Assembly: GCA_951799425.1 (NCBI GenBank)
Contig: OX637394.1
Span: 8,319,501 to 8,383,500, forward strand
DNA: 64,000 nucleotides
Reading direction: 5' to 3'
Source of the DNA: Ilex aquifolium
Lineage: Eukaryota > Streptophyta > Magnoliopsida > Aquifoliales > Aquifoliaceae
Part shown: piece after piece, positions 47,883 to 60,775 of the stretch
Position numbering within the stretch: position 1 is the first letter of the stretch
Layout: every line of letters starts with the position of its first letter
Notes under the pieces: generated by a model
The model's input: the letters and a program-made list of their open reading frames with translations, nothing else
Database searches by the model: none
Told to the model about the DNA's origin: nothing
Made by a program: the position numbers and the translations under genes

Positions 47883-48439
47883 CTGTTAAAAGGGATTGCA
47901 AAGTATTAAAAGCTGATTTGTTACACTGAGCACTGCAAAATCTAAACTACTAACACTTCTATCTAGAACCTGATGAAGATTTGCTTTCATCGAAGATAAA
48001 AGTCCAATGATAGTAAATTAACTTTCCTTAAATGGCATCATTTCAAAATGCTGTACAAAACGGATGTTTAAAATACATTAACCACAGCCAACAACATTTT
48101 CTATTGTACATGTGTATGGACATACGCTTTGGCAATGTCCAATGGAAAAACCCATTAGTGACATGTTAATCCAAAAATTCTAACCAAAATTTATATCTAA
48201 ACGATCATGCCATAATGCTAGGAGAACTAAGGGGAACTTACAGGCTATAAATTATGCCTCTTTTCAAAACTAGAACATAATTCTTTCACTTGAGACGTTA
48301 CAGATATAGTGGTCCCTCCCACCCGCCTTTTCAGCATTGTTTGGCTGTTATTGCTGACTTAAGAGGGTTTCCCATGGGAAGATCTTGAACACTGGAACCA
48401 AGAGTTCAGCTCTAGGTGAATGCATTTTGCGAAGTAGTC

Positions 48440-48672
48440 TAGAATTTTGTACCACACAAAGCAAGCTCTAATCGTTTAACCACTAAGACCAAAATCAAAA
48501 AAAAATTACTAACAGGGAAAAGTGGAGACAATAAACAATCCTTAATTTGTTGAGGAAGATCAGTTGTAGAGGAAAACCAATGGTCAAACTGAGAATCCCA
48601 GCCGAAGTTTGCTAAAGAGTCTGCCATTTTGTTGTAGGTCAACAGGGCTAGTTCATGATTTTGATTTTTCAA
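48440..48672 (-). pseudogene. LINE-type RNase H domain remnant
   Basis: The minus-strand frame includes YNKMADSLANFGWDSQFDHW and then LPQQIKDCLL. The (N-x)-ADSLAN-G core followed by a Pro-x-x-I-x-x-L segment resembles the C-terminal end of the RNase H domain in plant non-LTR (LINE) polyproteins. No reverse transcriptase was found nearby. It is short and could be a carried fragment. Confidence 0.45.
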
Positions 48673-48899
48673 TCTAAGATCATAACCGCCAGGAAATAAT
48701 ATGTGTTGGAATTTCTCAGAAGCCAGTTTCAGCTTAGGTGTAGTCTTTTGAAGGACTCGTGTCTAACCCCCATTTAAAAGTCATACATGGTTTGCTTGCT
48801 TGTCTCAACTTAATCAATCGAAGAGGTTAGCTAATAAAGGTCGGTAGTCTACCTATGGGAGGATTCAATGGATTTTGAATCTTATTGATCTTAATATCT

Positions 48900-49667
48900 T
48901 ATCGAGTTTGTTCTGCACCACCACAGGGCTAGTGGACATTCTTCAAATGGAAAAAAATACTTCTTTATAAGGTGACAAAGCAGCTAGTTTGAGTGGGGGC
49001 CTCATGGTTTCCCGAACTTCTCCTTTGATAAGGAAAAAGGTGGTACAGTACACAGATGTCCAGATTTCGTGTTTTGTGTGCTCAGTTATTACAATTGAAA
49101 ACTGGCAAGTAGCTTATGTAAATGTAAGGTGGGTCATTTTCCAACCATGATTTAGTTCTGCACCAGTCTATCGTGAACAAAAACAGAAATTTATCTAAAA
49201 TTATATCCCCTACTGTCTCAACACTTTCATTGGCAACAGTAATAAACGTCTCTAGACACACAAAATTCTTTTTCATGGCTTCCACTCTAAAAAAAGGTTA
49301 TTCAATTCTTGAAATTGATCCACCAAAACAAACAAAACTTAATCCAGAAACATCATTTAAATCCTCCACATTTTCCAAACTACCCCTACTTATGCTTCTT
49401 GCCATTTACTTGGAATGAAGTGCTTAGTAATTTTAAGCTTATTTGGAACGCAGACAAAATCATTTCAAATCATAGAGTGAATTTTACAAAACAAAATAAA
49501 CACATCCACTCATTCCTCCCAATGACAGAGGAGAACATATGAATGGGAATCAGCCTTCATTTGATCTTTGTTTCAAATAAGCACCTGGTCAGTAACTAAG
49601 GCAACCAAACAAAACAACCAAATTATAAGATAATGTGTACTACTTGAAGTTTCGAATTTTTTTTCAA
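48900..49667. other. Repeat-family module, no gene
   Basis: The block around 49080-49530 (GTCTCAACACTTTCATTGGC, and later TTGGAATGAAGTGCTTA) is a diverged copy of 52010-52450. The minus-strand piece MEAMKKNFVCLETFITVANE at 49285 and below is shared in altered form, but no family is recognised. Confidence 0.5.
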
Positions 49668-52600
49668 ACAAAACAAAAGAGACCTTACTACCTCAGGTTG
49701 CAGCATTTGGCAAAAGCTTCTAACCTGGTACAAAAATTCGATTTTGGATCACGTTAATTCACAATAGAAGGAGAAAAGAAAGAACGGAAATGAAATAATG
49801 AATTCATGTAACCCTTGCAACTTTTACCTTTAATTCCATGCACAAGTCTGATAAAGTAAAGTACACACGCATTAACATTGCAACATTAGGCTTGAACTTC
49901 AAGAAATGGGAAAGAAAGATGTGAGCCAACAACATAAGTTGAATAGATGGGACTAATTGAATGGCTTCAAAGAAAGATTCGGTCGAAGAAACAAAGCGCA
50001 AAAGATGTGATAAAGTCAATTTGATAAACAACTGTAAGGAAAAATCTGACTAAACAAAATTGATTGAACAAGAGATTTTATTATAACAAAATAAAAACAG
50101 AAGTACCACCAAGAAGATCGACAGGAAAAATTTTGAGAGAAAGAGAGAGAGGACTTACAGAATTGAGGCACTAGATGCTTCTTCATAAACAGCAGAATCA
50201 CAGGACTGAGGAGAAAAAGAAGAACAGTTGAAACAATGGTGATTTAAACATATAAAGGACATACCTTCGAAAAATAATTCTTTCCAAGGTTGAGTTTAAT
50301 AAAATGAATCACTCACATATAAATCAACTCTGCAGCATTCATAGGCTACTATGAAACATTAATCTTGAAAAGTATTTACTCCACGAAACCGGAAAGAAAG
50401 TTGTGACACAAAAAAAATCAGTTGTGTAGATGTGACTAATTAATAAACAGCTTCAAACAAAAATTTGTTTGGGTTTAATATTGCCTAAGAACTACAAAAA
50501 ACAAAGATGATTGAATAAATAAAAAAATGAGAGGGGGAGAGGGGGAGAGAGAGGAAACTCGATATTAAATGATATAAAACAGTCTATTTGGAACCCAAAT
50601 AATATCACTTCAAGTTATAGAATGACTTTACATAAACAAAAATATTGGTCCTACTCGTTCCTCTCAATAACAGTTAAGAACCTATGATAAGCAGTGATCA
50701 TTTAGACATACCATATTCTTTGCTTCACGACTGCCACAGGCCTAGAGAAAGAAATTGAAGATGACAATCAAACAATATGATAATGTGAACCAGTTTTTTT
50801 TCTCATCAAAGATTTGTACATATTATGACAACACCTACAAATTCCTGAGTTCATGGGGCTTTTTGACACCACTACCTGAGCTTGCAGCTATTAGCAACCT
50901 AAGGTAAAGAAGATAAAACAATCCAAATCAACTTATGCCCTTGGGAAACCAACGTTATCCAACCCTGAGTTGCCAATTATGTCTTTGGCCAGAATGGCAA
51001 CCAAGGGAAATAGAGAGAGAGTTTCTAAACCGACAAAATATTAATTTTGGATAATCTTAAATCACAACCTAAAGAGAAAAAAAAAACAGAATTGAGAGAG
51101 TTAGTTTTAACATAGAAAGAACATGTCTTTGAAAGAAGGTATCACTCTTACCATGGGTGAATTTCATTCGCTGGGATATAAATCAACACGGTAGTCTTCA
51201 GACTATAATGTGAAGCATTATCTTTAACAACAATAATTTCAAGGAACCAGAAAGAAAGGCGTGACCCAAGTTTAGTAGATGTCACTAATTTTGAAAAGCT
51301 TCAAAGAAGATCCCTTTGAAAGTGATATTGTTCAAGAACAAGAAAGAACAATGTGATCATGCTATTTCAAGGAAAAAGATGTCACTAAAGAAAGATATCA
51401 ATCTCCTTCAAAAACTGTCTTTTATTTGTGAAACTCGTCTCTGCATATCACAAACATTTATGGTTGGTGGTTAAACTGTTGGCTGTGGCATCACCTTCTC
51501 TTGGAAAACCTCTCCGATCTTTCCTCTTTGTAAACAAGCTCAATAAACACCGCAACACCAAGAAGCAATCAGTTTACTGTAGGATAATCGAGGTAAGGCA
51601 ACAGGAAATGACTTCTAGTTAATATTGAACAAATGGCAAATCAATGCCTCTTAGATCACTCTACAACATCATTCCTGCAGTCTTAAACAAAACCCTGTGC
51701 ATTACAGCAGAAGGATGCATTTGGTAGAGCAACAGTGGAATAACTATCAAACATATAATGGATGAAACAAGACTTAATTTTGAGAAAATAAGGACGTTTT
51801 TGGATGGGGAGATGGAGGTCGGATTTATGAAAAACAGCATTTGACACATAAATGGATGTCCTAGTCCAGGATTTTGTAACAGTTAAAGCAAGCTCTAATC
51901 ACTTAATGACTAAAACCAAAACCAAAAAAAACAAAAAAAACTAAAAGGGGAATGTGAAGAGGAGAAAGAAAGAAGAAAGCGTCACGTTACAGGGATGGTC
52001 AAATTTTGTGTTTTTGGTGCTCTGTCATTACAATTGAAAATTGGTAAGTAGCTTTTATAAATATGAGATGGTTGTTTTTTAAACCATGATTATGCTCCAA
52101 GTTTAGTGTACTTATCCATCACAAATATTTGAATTCAGAACATAAATTTTTCTAAAAGCATATCTTGTGGTATCTCAACACTTCTAGTGGAAGCAGTAAC
52201 AAACATCTGTAGGCACTTTTGGACAAATTTTTTTCATGGAGTTCCACACTAAAAAAATTACATCCAATTCTTGAAATTCACCCAGCAAAAAAAAAAAAAC
52301 TTAAAACCATAAACAAAAATTTTGATACTCCACACTCCCAAATCATCCATTCCATTCCACTTGGAATGAAGTGCTTAATAATGCTAAACTTATTTGGAAC
52401 CCAAACAATGTCATTTCACGTTATAGATTGACTTTCAGCTAACAAACGAAAAATGGTCTCTATCATTCCTTCCAATTACAGATGAGAATATATTTCAGCC
52501 TTCAGTTTGATCTTTGTTTCAATAAATCACCTATATTTAAAGAGATCAAACAAGACAATCAATGTTTCCACCAATGTTTCGAGGTGTTTCAAGATGTTTA

Positions 52601-52735
52601 GATATATTTAGACCAATACTTTAAATTGTTTTTAAAATAAATTTCCAAATTTTTTATTTGTTTATATTATGTTTCCAAAACGTTTCTTTTATTTATTAGA
52701 CTGAAACAATGTGCCGAAACGACATTTTGATCCTT

Positions 52736-53660
52736 GACTAATACATCAAAAAGTACAAACTAACACAAAAACACACTAATGCACCAAAAATTAATACACC
52801 AAAACAAACAAAAAAATGCGCGCACACAAAAATGTAAACTCTAACACACCGAAACACACACACACAAATACTAAAATACACAAAAAATTTAAACAGTAAT
52901 ACATCAAAACACACACACACACTAATACTCAAAACACACCCACAATAATACACCAAAAAAATACACAATAAACAAATACATACACACACTTATACACCAA
53001 ACACACACACCCATAGACACTAATACACCGAAACAAACACAAAAACATAAAAATGCACACACTAATATATCGAAACAAACAAATACTAAAATACACAAAA
53101 AATACATACACTAATAATCCGAAACACAAACACACATTGATACTCCAAAATACACACCCCCACTAATACACCAACACAAACATACTAATTTATCATAACA
53201 CACACAAACATACACAAAAAACACATACATATATTAGTACACCAAACTACACATATGCACAATAATACACCAAAAAACACACACCAACACATCAAAAATA
53301 CAGATCTATACACCAAAATAGACACATACACATACACACACTAATATACCAATACACCCCCCCCTCACCCGTTAATACACTACAATACATACAAATATGC
53401 CAAAATAAACATACACAAATATGTCAATACATCAAAACACATACATTAATACACTGAGAATACATACACTAATACATCAACACATACACACTATAATACA
53501 CCCCAACACACAAATATATAAATGCACCAAAATATACACATAGGGACACTAATACACCAAAGACACGAATTTGCACTAACACACCAAAACACACACATGC
53601 ACTAATACAACAAAAAGCTCACACACTAATATACAAAAAAAGTGCAAATATACTACCACA
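52736..53660. repeat. AC-rich minisatellite block B
   Basis: The same ACACACTAATACACCAAAAC-type units as block A, without the LTR insertion. At 53490-53500 it reads CACTATAATACACCCC, the unoccupied counterpart of the ATAAT target site of the LTR element. Confidence 0.85.
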
Positions 53661-53715
53661 CACTAATACAATCCACAAAAATTCAGATAGATAAGTCTCA
53701 AGTACAAACAAAAAC

Positions 53716-54990
53716 TCATGACTCAAAACTCTTTTTTCTTTGATTCTTTGTCAACCCCACTCCTACCACCCACCCACAACAATGCATTTCATGGGTCTGA
53801 TCATTCAGATTCCCTTTAAATCCCAGTTTGATACTCTCTCTTTAAGATTTGGGTTTTGGTATCTTAGCTTTGTGATGACTTTCAAATTATCACTCATTCC
53901 TTTATGGAAGGTCAAAAATATGAAAACATACTGCAAAAAAATGTTAAAGCTACAATTTTTTGTAATTATTAGATTCCCTAGAATACCAGCTGAAATATTT
54001 GAATTTTGTTTCCAATTCTCTTTGTAGTCATTCATATTTAAGTGTTAGACTATTAAAAACTCTAGAAGTTTAAGATATTAAATGAATTGATGTAATATAT
54101 ACATCAATCTCTTGACACAATGCCTCATGTGAGAATTCCACAATCCATTCACGTGGGTAGAGGCATCAAATTAGGTGCGTCAATATGAACACATAAAACA
54201 TGAACTTGGTGCATGAATTTGCACAAACACACTACAAATACGTTGATAGGGAGACTTGAACCCAAAATTTAAGGGAGCATATCAAATAGTGTAATTGATA
54301 AGTAATTGTTCATAACCTTAATCTATTCAAGAATAAACCCTCAATATTCCGGGGAAAAAAAATATGCAATGTATATCAAACTAGTAACAATAAGATGAAA
54401 CTTTCCACGTGCGTGTTTTCTTTTTGTTCGAAACAGCATGTGAAGCTATAATTCCTTGTCTCTAGAATGGAACAACTAGAGCCAACAAGAAACTTCACCG
54501 GGATGTCATATATGGGATAACTTATGTTGTACTCTATATAAATCTTTTGAAAGTTTGTAGTGGAGATAGTCCCTCGCACTATAGTATTGTGATCCCTCAT
54601 TGAAGGAGAACTAAAGATTGAAATGCTTATGACATCTAATATGTAGTGCTTGTTTTGTTGTTGGAATCTACAAATGGAAAGTTGATACGTAAGAAAACTA
54701 TAACCTAAGACAATAATTAGCCATTGAATGAAATGAAATTGAATAACCATATGTGAGAAGGGGTTATTACCATAAATCAAGATAATTAGGCATTAGGGCA
54801 AGAAAGCCTCATAATTGGGTAAAGGATGGATGGAGCTAACCCGATACAGATCTTAGCCTAAGCCAAGCTTGACTTTGCAAATTTCTGTAAGACTCAAGCC
54901 CTCAACCCCATCCTACTAGGGCCAGGGCATGATATTCAATCAATCGAGCCAATGGGCATATGTAAATGTTCCAAAACTCTTATTTTTCTG
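53716..54990. other. Right flank of AC-rich block B
   Basis: It matches 62756-63990 after block C. A minus-strand open stretch at 54376-54780 includes SSPSMRDHNTIVRGTISTTN; its counterpart lies at about 63420-63770. I do not recognise it and the copies differ by indels, so a functional gene is unlikely. Confidence 0.5.
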
Positions 54991-55081
54991 TTATTTGATA
55001 ATAAAAAAATAAAAAATAAAAAGCATAATATCAATGTGAAAACCTCATGCAACAAATTGTCCTCAAATATTCAAGAATCAC

Positions 55082-55138
55082 CTTCACATCATCGGTAAAA
55101 GCTGCAGCTGCAATAAAACGCCCATTTGGAGATACCGT
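55082..55138 (-). pseudogene. Isolated exon fragment of a WD40 (TBL2-like) protein
   Basis: The minus strand reads TVSPNGRFIAAAAFTDDVK directly before a GTGATT donor. The S-P-N-G-R-F ... F-T-x-D-V-K-V pattern is the inner strands of a WD40 blade and resembles plant transducin/TBL2-like proteins. No neighbouring exons were found. It is likely a stray or captured exon fragment. Confidence 0.5.
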
Positions 55139-57142
55139 TGCCATATGGTGTTTTTGAACAGTAGGTTACTGTGACGCATGAATCTTGAACAGTAGTAACT
55201 CCAAGAAACCCAAAAGAAATATATGACAAAAAAGAATTAGTGGAGTAGATGTGACTAATAAATAAACGGCTTCAAATAAAGATTTCTTTGGGGTTAGTAT
55301 TTTTAAGAACAAGAAAGAAACATGTGATCATTTTAAATTTGATTAAAAAGATTTAAAGAGCGATGCAACCAAACAAAGATGATTGAATAAAGTTTGCATT
55401 ATAAAAATATAAAAACAAAATATGAGAAAGAGAAAGCAAGACATGAAACTCACAAAACAAAAGAGACCTTACTACCTCAGGTTGCAGCATTTTGGCAAAG
55501 CTTCTAACCTGGTAAAAAAATTCAATTTTGGATCATGTTAAATCACAATAGAAGGAGAAAAAAAAAGAATGGAAATGAAATAATGAATTCATGTAACCCT
55601 TGCAACTTTACCTTTAATTCCATGCACAAGTCTAATAAAGTAAAGTACACATGTACTAACATTGCAACATTAGGCTTGAACTTCAAGAAATGGGAAGGAA
55701 AGATGTGAGCCAAAAATATAAGTTGAATAGATGGGACTAATTGAATGGCTTCAAACAAAGATTCGGTTGAAGAAACAAGCACGAAAGATGTGATAAAGTT
55801 AATTTGATAAACAACTGTAAGGAAAAATCTGACTAAGCAAAATTGATCGAACAAAAGATTTTATTATAACAAAATAAAAACAGAAGTACCACAAAGAAGA
55901 TCAATAGAAAAATTTTTGAGAGAAAGAAAAAGAGAACATACAGAATTGAGACAGACTGAAAGAGAGAACTTTACAGAATTGAGGCACTAGATGCTTCTTC
56001 ATAAACAGCAGAATCACAGGAACTGATAGATTGTCTCTTGCTACAAAGCATACCCAAAGTTACAACTCCAAACATTAAATTGTTCCACAATTCGTTCCTT
56101 TCAATTATAAAGAAAAAAAACATTTGGCCAGCCTTGATCACTTTGATACACCACATGTTGAAGTCTTTTTGTTTCACCACAGAACCTGACCTCAAGTGAA
56201 AAAAATAAACAACACAATCAAATTAAAATATAATGTGAACTAGTTGGGGTTTTGAACTTTTTTAATCAAAGATTCGAGTAAATTATGACGCTCCTTGACC
56301 ATACTACCTGTGTTTAGCATTTTGGCATTCGAAGGAAAGAAGATAAACTCTGTCTATCCAACCCTGAGTCCCCGATCATGTCTCAGTGTAGATGGCCCAG
56401 GGAAGTACAGAGGGGGCTTCTAGCCCGACAAAATAATTTTTGGATCATCTTAGGTCACAATCTGAGGAGAAAAAGAACAGTTTAAACAATGGTGATTTAA
56501 ACATATAAAGGACATACCTTCGAAAAATAATTCTTCCAAGGTTGAGTTTAATAAAATGAATCACTCGCATATTAATCAACTTTGCAGCATTCATAGGCTA
56601 CTATGAAACATTAATCTTGAAAAGTATTTACTCCACGAAACTGGAAAGAAAGATGTGACAAAAAAAAATCAGTTGTGTAGATGTGACTAAACAGCTTCAA
56701 ACAAAAATTTGTTTGGGTTTAATATTGCCTAAGAACTACGAAATACGAAGATGATCGAATAAATAAAACCGAATGAGAAGGAGAGAGGGAGAGAGAGGAA
56801 ACTTGATATTAAATGATATAAAACAGTCTATTTGGAACCCAAATAATATCACTTCAAGTTATAGAATGACTTTACAAAAATAAAAATATTGGTCCTACTC
56901 GTTCCTCTCAATGACAGATAAGAACCTATGAAAAGCAGTAATCATTTAGACATACCATATTCTTTGCTTCACGACAGCAACAGACCTGGAGAAAGAAATT
57001 GAAGATGACAATCAAACAATATGATAATGTGAACCAGTTTTTTTTCTCATCAAAGATTTGTACATATTATGACAACACCTGCAAATTCCTGAGTTCATGG
57101 AGCTTTTTGACATCACTACTTGAGCTTGCAGCTATTAGCAAC

Positions 57143-57354
57143 ACTTGAAATATTTAGAAGAAAGAAAGGGATACAAACCAATTGTAGAGCCCCCGTATAT
57201 ATAGTCAAAAATACAGGTACAATAAGGGTAAAATAAGGAAAACCCTAACAAACTATGAAATAACTCCAAATTAGGAAATAACTTCAAACTAGGTAAAATA
57301 AGGAAAACCCTAACAAACTAAGAAATAACCCCAAACTAGGAAATAACTCCAACA
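57143..57354 (-). repeat. 3' LTR of the copia-type element
   Basis: It starts TGTTGGAGTTATTTCC on the minus strand and ends ATATTTCAAGT. By comparison with the target duplication the last bases appear to be GT rather than the usual CA. Confidence 0.85.
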
Positions 57355-57579
57355 CTCCCCCTCAAGCTAGGCGCAAAAATGTCAATTAAGCCAAGCTTGA
57401 CAACGGAGTCCCGAAGAATGGATAGAGTGACAGGTTTGATAAAAACATCTGTAACCTGATCACTGATCCCCACAAACGATGGAGTGACAATACCACTGCT
57501 AACCTTCTCTCGAAGAAACTAGGTAAAATACTAGCATGCAAGCTAGGAACAGATAAAGACAAATCCATCTCTCTCATGT

Positions 57580-57990
57580 CCCCCTATAATAATCCTCCTG
57601 GTACTCAGGTCCTGTAGTGGTGGCAGTAGCAGAAATCGGACCCTGAGAAGTCATAGTGGACATAAGTATATCCAATCGGGATGTGATAGCATCCATATCA
57701 CTCTGCCAAGGAGGAACAGTAGGAGCAGCAACAGGAACAGCGGTAGTAGGTAGTGGTATCTCAGAAATAGCAGCAGTACGGCCGCAAGGAGACGGCTTAA
57801 GCTCCGGATGGAGCTTCCAACAAATAGCCCTGAGATGTCCTGGTCGGCCACAATAATCACACTGACGAGAATCCCCCTGTCTGCACTGGTCTGGGGCGCC
57901 CTAACAGCGCTGGTCAAACATAAAGGTGGAAGTACCAATAGAGGTCTCAATGGTAGAGGTGTCAACAGTAGGAGTCTCAAATCCCTCAGT
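57580..57990 (-). pseudogene. Copia gag remnant with CCHC zinc knuckle
   Basis: One minus-strand frame carries CDYCGRPGHLRAIC (C-x2-C-x4-H-x4-C, near 57818-57862) followed by WKLHPELKP, the zinc knuckle context of copia Gag, which binds genomic RNA. Downstream it continues through LPTTAVPVAAPTVPPWQSDM to a stop near 57580. Upstream the same frame is closed by a TAG near 57901, so Gag cannot be made whole from this copy. Confidence 0.7.
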
Positions 57991-58030
57991 AGTGCTCATA
58001 GCAACAATAATACTAGGACACACGTGACAA

Positions 58031-58645
58031 AAAACAACTCTAAAATAAATAGAGAGATAAAATAAGGGAGAACAATATACCTCCAGTCGACCAATAGCGA
58101 CAAATAAAGAAGGTCCAAAAAAGCTCCCAAATAATCAGGTCACGGTGCCCAGAAATCCAAGAAATATAAATAAATGATCTACTGCATCAAGAGCAGATCA
58201 ACGAAGAAATCTCTAAAATAAATAGAGAGATAAAATAAGGGAGAACAATATACCTCCAGTCGACCAATAGCGACAAATAAAGAAGGTCCAGAAAGCTCCC
58301 AAATAATTAGGTCACGGTGCCCAGAAAAACAACTCTAAAATAAATAGAGAGATAAAATAAGGGAGAACAATATACCTCCAGTCGACCAATAGCGACAAAC
58401 AAAGAAGGTCCAAAAAAGCTCCCAAATAATCAAGTCACGGTGCCCAGAAATCCAAGAAATATAAATAAATGATCTACTGCATCAAGAGCAGATCAACGAA
58501 GAAATCTCTAAAATAAATAGAGAGATAAAATAAGGGAGAACAATATACCTCCAGTCGAGCAATAGCGACAAATAAAGAAGGTCCAGAAAACTCCCGTAAA
58601 TATAAATAATGGATCTACTGCATCAAGAGCAGATCAACGGAGAAG
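58031..58645. repeat. Tandem repeat of about 174 bp, four copies
   Basis: Copies begin near 58038, 58212, 58334 and 58507, each with CTAAAATAAATAGAGAGATA, then TACCTCCAGTCGA, GGTCACGGTGCCCAG and ATCTACTGCATCAAGAGCAG. The second copy is shorter (about 122 bp), having lost the end of the unit. The fourth is incomplete. Confidence 0.85.
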
Positions 58646-58974
58646 AGGATTCAACCCCTCTTAAAAGTCTAGAAGCTGCGACACTACGACAAAGAGCGCG
58701 AAGCACGAAGACGCACGAAGGCAAAGAACTAACAAATTGGAGTTTTAACGAAAACAGTTGCTAAATCAGATTCCAGCAACTAGACAACCCAAATTCCATA
58801 ACTTTCAAAAGAACAACCCAGTCAAACAATCACAATCCAACCCAAAAGAACAGTTGAATTCTTCTTCAAGGTGCAGCAACAAACAGTCAACGAACAAGTT
58901 AACAAAGAGGAGCAACGTGAAAAAAAGTACAGTGCAAAATCAACCGGCAGAAATCACAAGGAATTAAACACTGT

Positions 58975-59092
58975 TTATCGGCACTGTTCACATAGAGTGA
59001 ACAGTAACTTCGGCACTGTTCACAGCGCGTAAACAGTAACTTCGGTACTGTTCACAGTGCGTGAACAGTACCGAGGCACTGTTCACAACCCT
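58975..59092. repeat. Tandem array of short palindromes near the primer site
   Basis: Three units of about 31-34 bp, each with ACTGTTCAC and then an inverted GTGAACAGT (or GTAAACAGT), joined by AACTTCGG or CCGAGGC, followed by a last ACTGTTCAC. Each unit can form a hairpin in RNA. The array lies 100-210 bp from the primer site, in the expected leader of the element's RNA. Confidence 0.8.
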
Positions 59093-59187
59093 TAGAACCT
59101 CAAAAAAATCAGCAACCCTAATCCAAGAATATATTCTTTCTCCAACTAAATTACTGTGATGCTACAATATATTTTGGATCGAAACCA

Positions 59188-59200
59188 TGCTCTGATACCA
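59188..59200 (-). other. Primer-binding site of the copia-type element
   Basis: On the minus strand TGGTATCAGAGCA directly follows the 5' LTR. It is complementary to the initiator tRNA-Met 3' end. Confidence 0.88.
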
Positions 59201-59412
59201 ACTTGAAATATTTAGAAGAAAGAAAGGGATACAAACCAATTGTAGAGCCCCCGTATATATAGTCAAAAATACAGGTACAATAAGGGTAAAATAAGGAAAA
59301 CCCTAACAAACTATGAAATAACTCCAAATTAGGAAATAACTCCAAACTAGGTAAAATAAGGAAAACCCTAACAAATTAGGAAATAACCCCAAACTAGGAA
59401 ATAACTCCAACA
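59201..59412 (-). repeat. 5' LTR of the copia-type element
   Basis: 212 bp, matching the left LTR. Differences noted: AACTTCAAAC versus AACTCCAAAC, and AAACTAAGAAAT versus AAATTAGGAAAT. Confidence 0.85.
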
Positions 59413-60544
59413 GCAACCGAAGGTAAAAAAGATAAAACAATCCAAATCAACTTGTGCCCTTGGGAAACCCACGTTATCCAACCCTGAGTTGCCAATTATG
59501 TCTTTGGCCAGAATGGCAGCCAAGGGAAATAGAGAGAGAGTTTCTAAACCGACAAAATATTAATTTTGGATAATCTTAAATCACAACCTAAAGAGAAAAA
59601 AAAAAAAAAAATTGAGAGAGTTAGTTTTAACATAGAAAGAACATGTCTTTGAAAGAAGGTATCACTCTTACCATGGGTGAGTTTCATTCGTTGGGATATA
59701 AATTAACACGGTAGTCTTCAGACTATAATGTGAAGCATTATCTTTAACAACAATAATTTCAAGGAACCAGAAAGAAAGGTGTGACCCAAGTTGAGTAGAT
59801 GTCACTAATTTTGAAAAGCTTCAAAGTAAGATCCCTTTGAAATTGATATTGTTCAAGAACAAGAAAGAACAATGTGATCATGCTATTTCAAGGAAAAAGA
59901 TGTCACTAAAGAAAGATACCAATCTCCTTCAAAAACTGTCTTTTATTTATGAAACTCGTCTCTGCATATCACAAGTTAAACTGTTGGCTGTGGCATCACC
60001 TTCTCTTGGAAAACCTCTCCGATCTTTCCTTTTGGTAAACAAGCTCAATAAACACCGCAACACCAAAGAAGCAATCGGTTTACTGTAGGATAATCGAGGT
60101 AAGGAAACAGGAAATGACTTCTAGTTAATATTGAACCAATGGAAAATCAATGCCTCTTAGATCACTGTGCAACATCATTCCTGCAGTCTTAAACAAAACC
60201 CTGTGCATTACAGCGGAAGGATGCGTTTGGTAGAGCAACAGTGGAATAACTATCAAACATATAACGGATGAAACAAGACTTAGGTTTGAGAACATAAGGA
60301 TGTTTTTGGATAGGGAGATGCAGGTTGGATCAGCCCTTTATGAAAAACAGCATTTGACACAAATATTGATGTCCTAGTCCAGGATTTTGTAGCAGTTAAA
60401 GCAAGCTCTGATCGCTTAACAACTAAAACCAAAACCCAAAAACACAAAAACTACAAGGGGAATGTGAGGAGGAGAAAGAAAGAAGGCGGCGACACATTAT
60501 AGGGATGGTCAAATTTTAGGCCCAATACCAAACACACTTTAATC

Positions 60545-60632
60545 CAAAATAGAACAAAGACAAATCATAGACAAAGACAAGTGAATCCACCTTCTCTATG
60601 TGGTGGTGATGATATAAAATATCACGCATTGC
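60545..60632 (-). pseudogene. Exon-like fragment, family unknown
   Basis: After a TTGTTGCAG acceptor (minus strand) the frame reads AMRDILYHHHHIEKVDSLVF and continues briefly to a stop. The clean acceptor suggests a former exon, but I do not recognise it and no partner exon was seen. Confidence 0.3.
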
Positions 60633-60775
60633 CTGCAACAAACAAATATTGGTGAAATATGTATTCAATCCATTTTCATCCTGCTTTATAAAAGTATACA
60701 ATAGATTGGATAATAATACAATAGGTTAAACCCATTACGCTGCAAAATAGTCAACTCTTCTATAAACACACTGAT

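Larger units (their letters stand above)
49668..54990. repeat. Second large direct duplication, copy 1 (about 5.3 kb)
   Basis: It matches 55452 to the window end in the same order: a module starting AGAGACCTTACTACCTCAGG, two further modules, the AC-rich block and its right flank. Divergence is clearly higher than in the 15.8-29.3 kb duplication (frequent substitutions and small indels). No intact gene lies in it. Within each copy, three diverged modules of roughly 0.6-1.2 kb share an ACTACCTSAG-CTTGCAGC core and an ATTTTGGATMAT core, so it was built by internal duplication as well. Confidence 0.85.
57143..59412 (-). mobile_element. Small non-autonomous Ty1/copia-type LTR element
   Basis: Two 212-bp LTRs (57143-57354 and 59201-59412) are flanked by the target duplication GCAAC (57138-57142 and 59413-59417). 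On the minus strand the order is 5' LTR (right), a tRNA-iMet primer site, palindromic repeats, tandem repeats, a gag remnant, the purine tract AGCTTGAGGGGGAG, and the 3' LTR starting TGTTGGAG. The end of the coding region and the purine tract are of classical copia type, but reverse transcriptase, integrase and protease are absent in a 2.27-kb element. The LTRs differ at about three positions by eye. Confidence 0.88.

Noticed and set aside
49804-50031. 75-residue minus-strand frame, with a relative at 55543-55854, considered as a leucine-rich-repeat gene piece
   Set aside because: The spacing of leucines does not fit an LRR consensus, the two copies differ by frameshifting indels, and the third related module is not open.
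58031-58645. Possible CRISPR-like array
   Set aside because: Only four copies of about 174 bp with no unique spacers, inside a plant LTR element; it is an ordinary tandem repeat.
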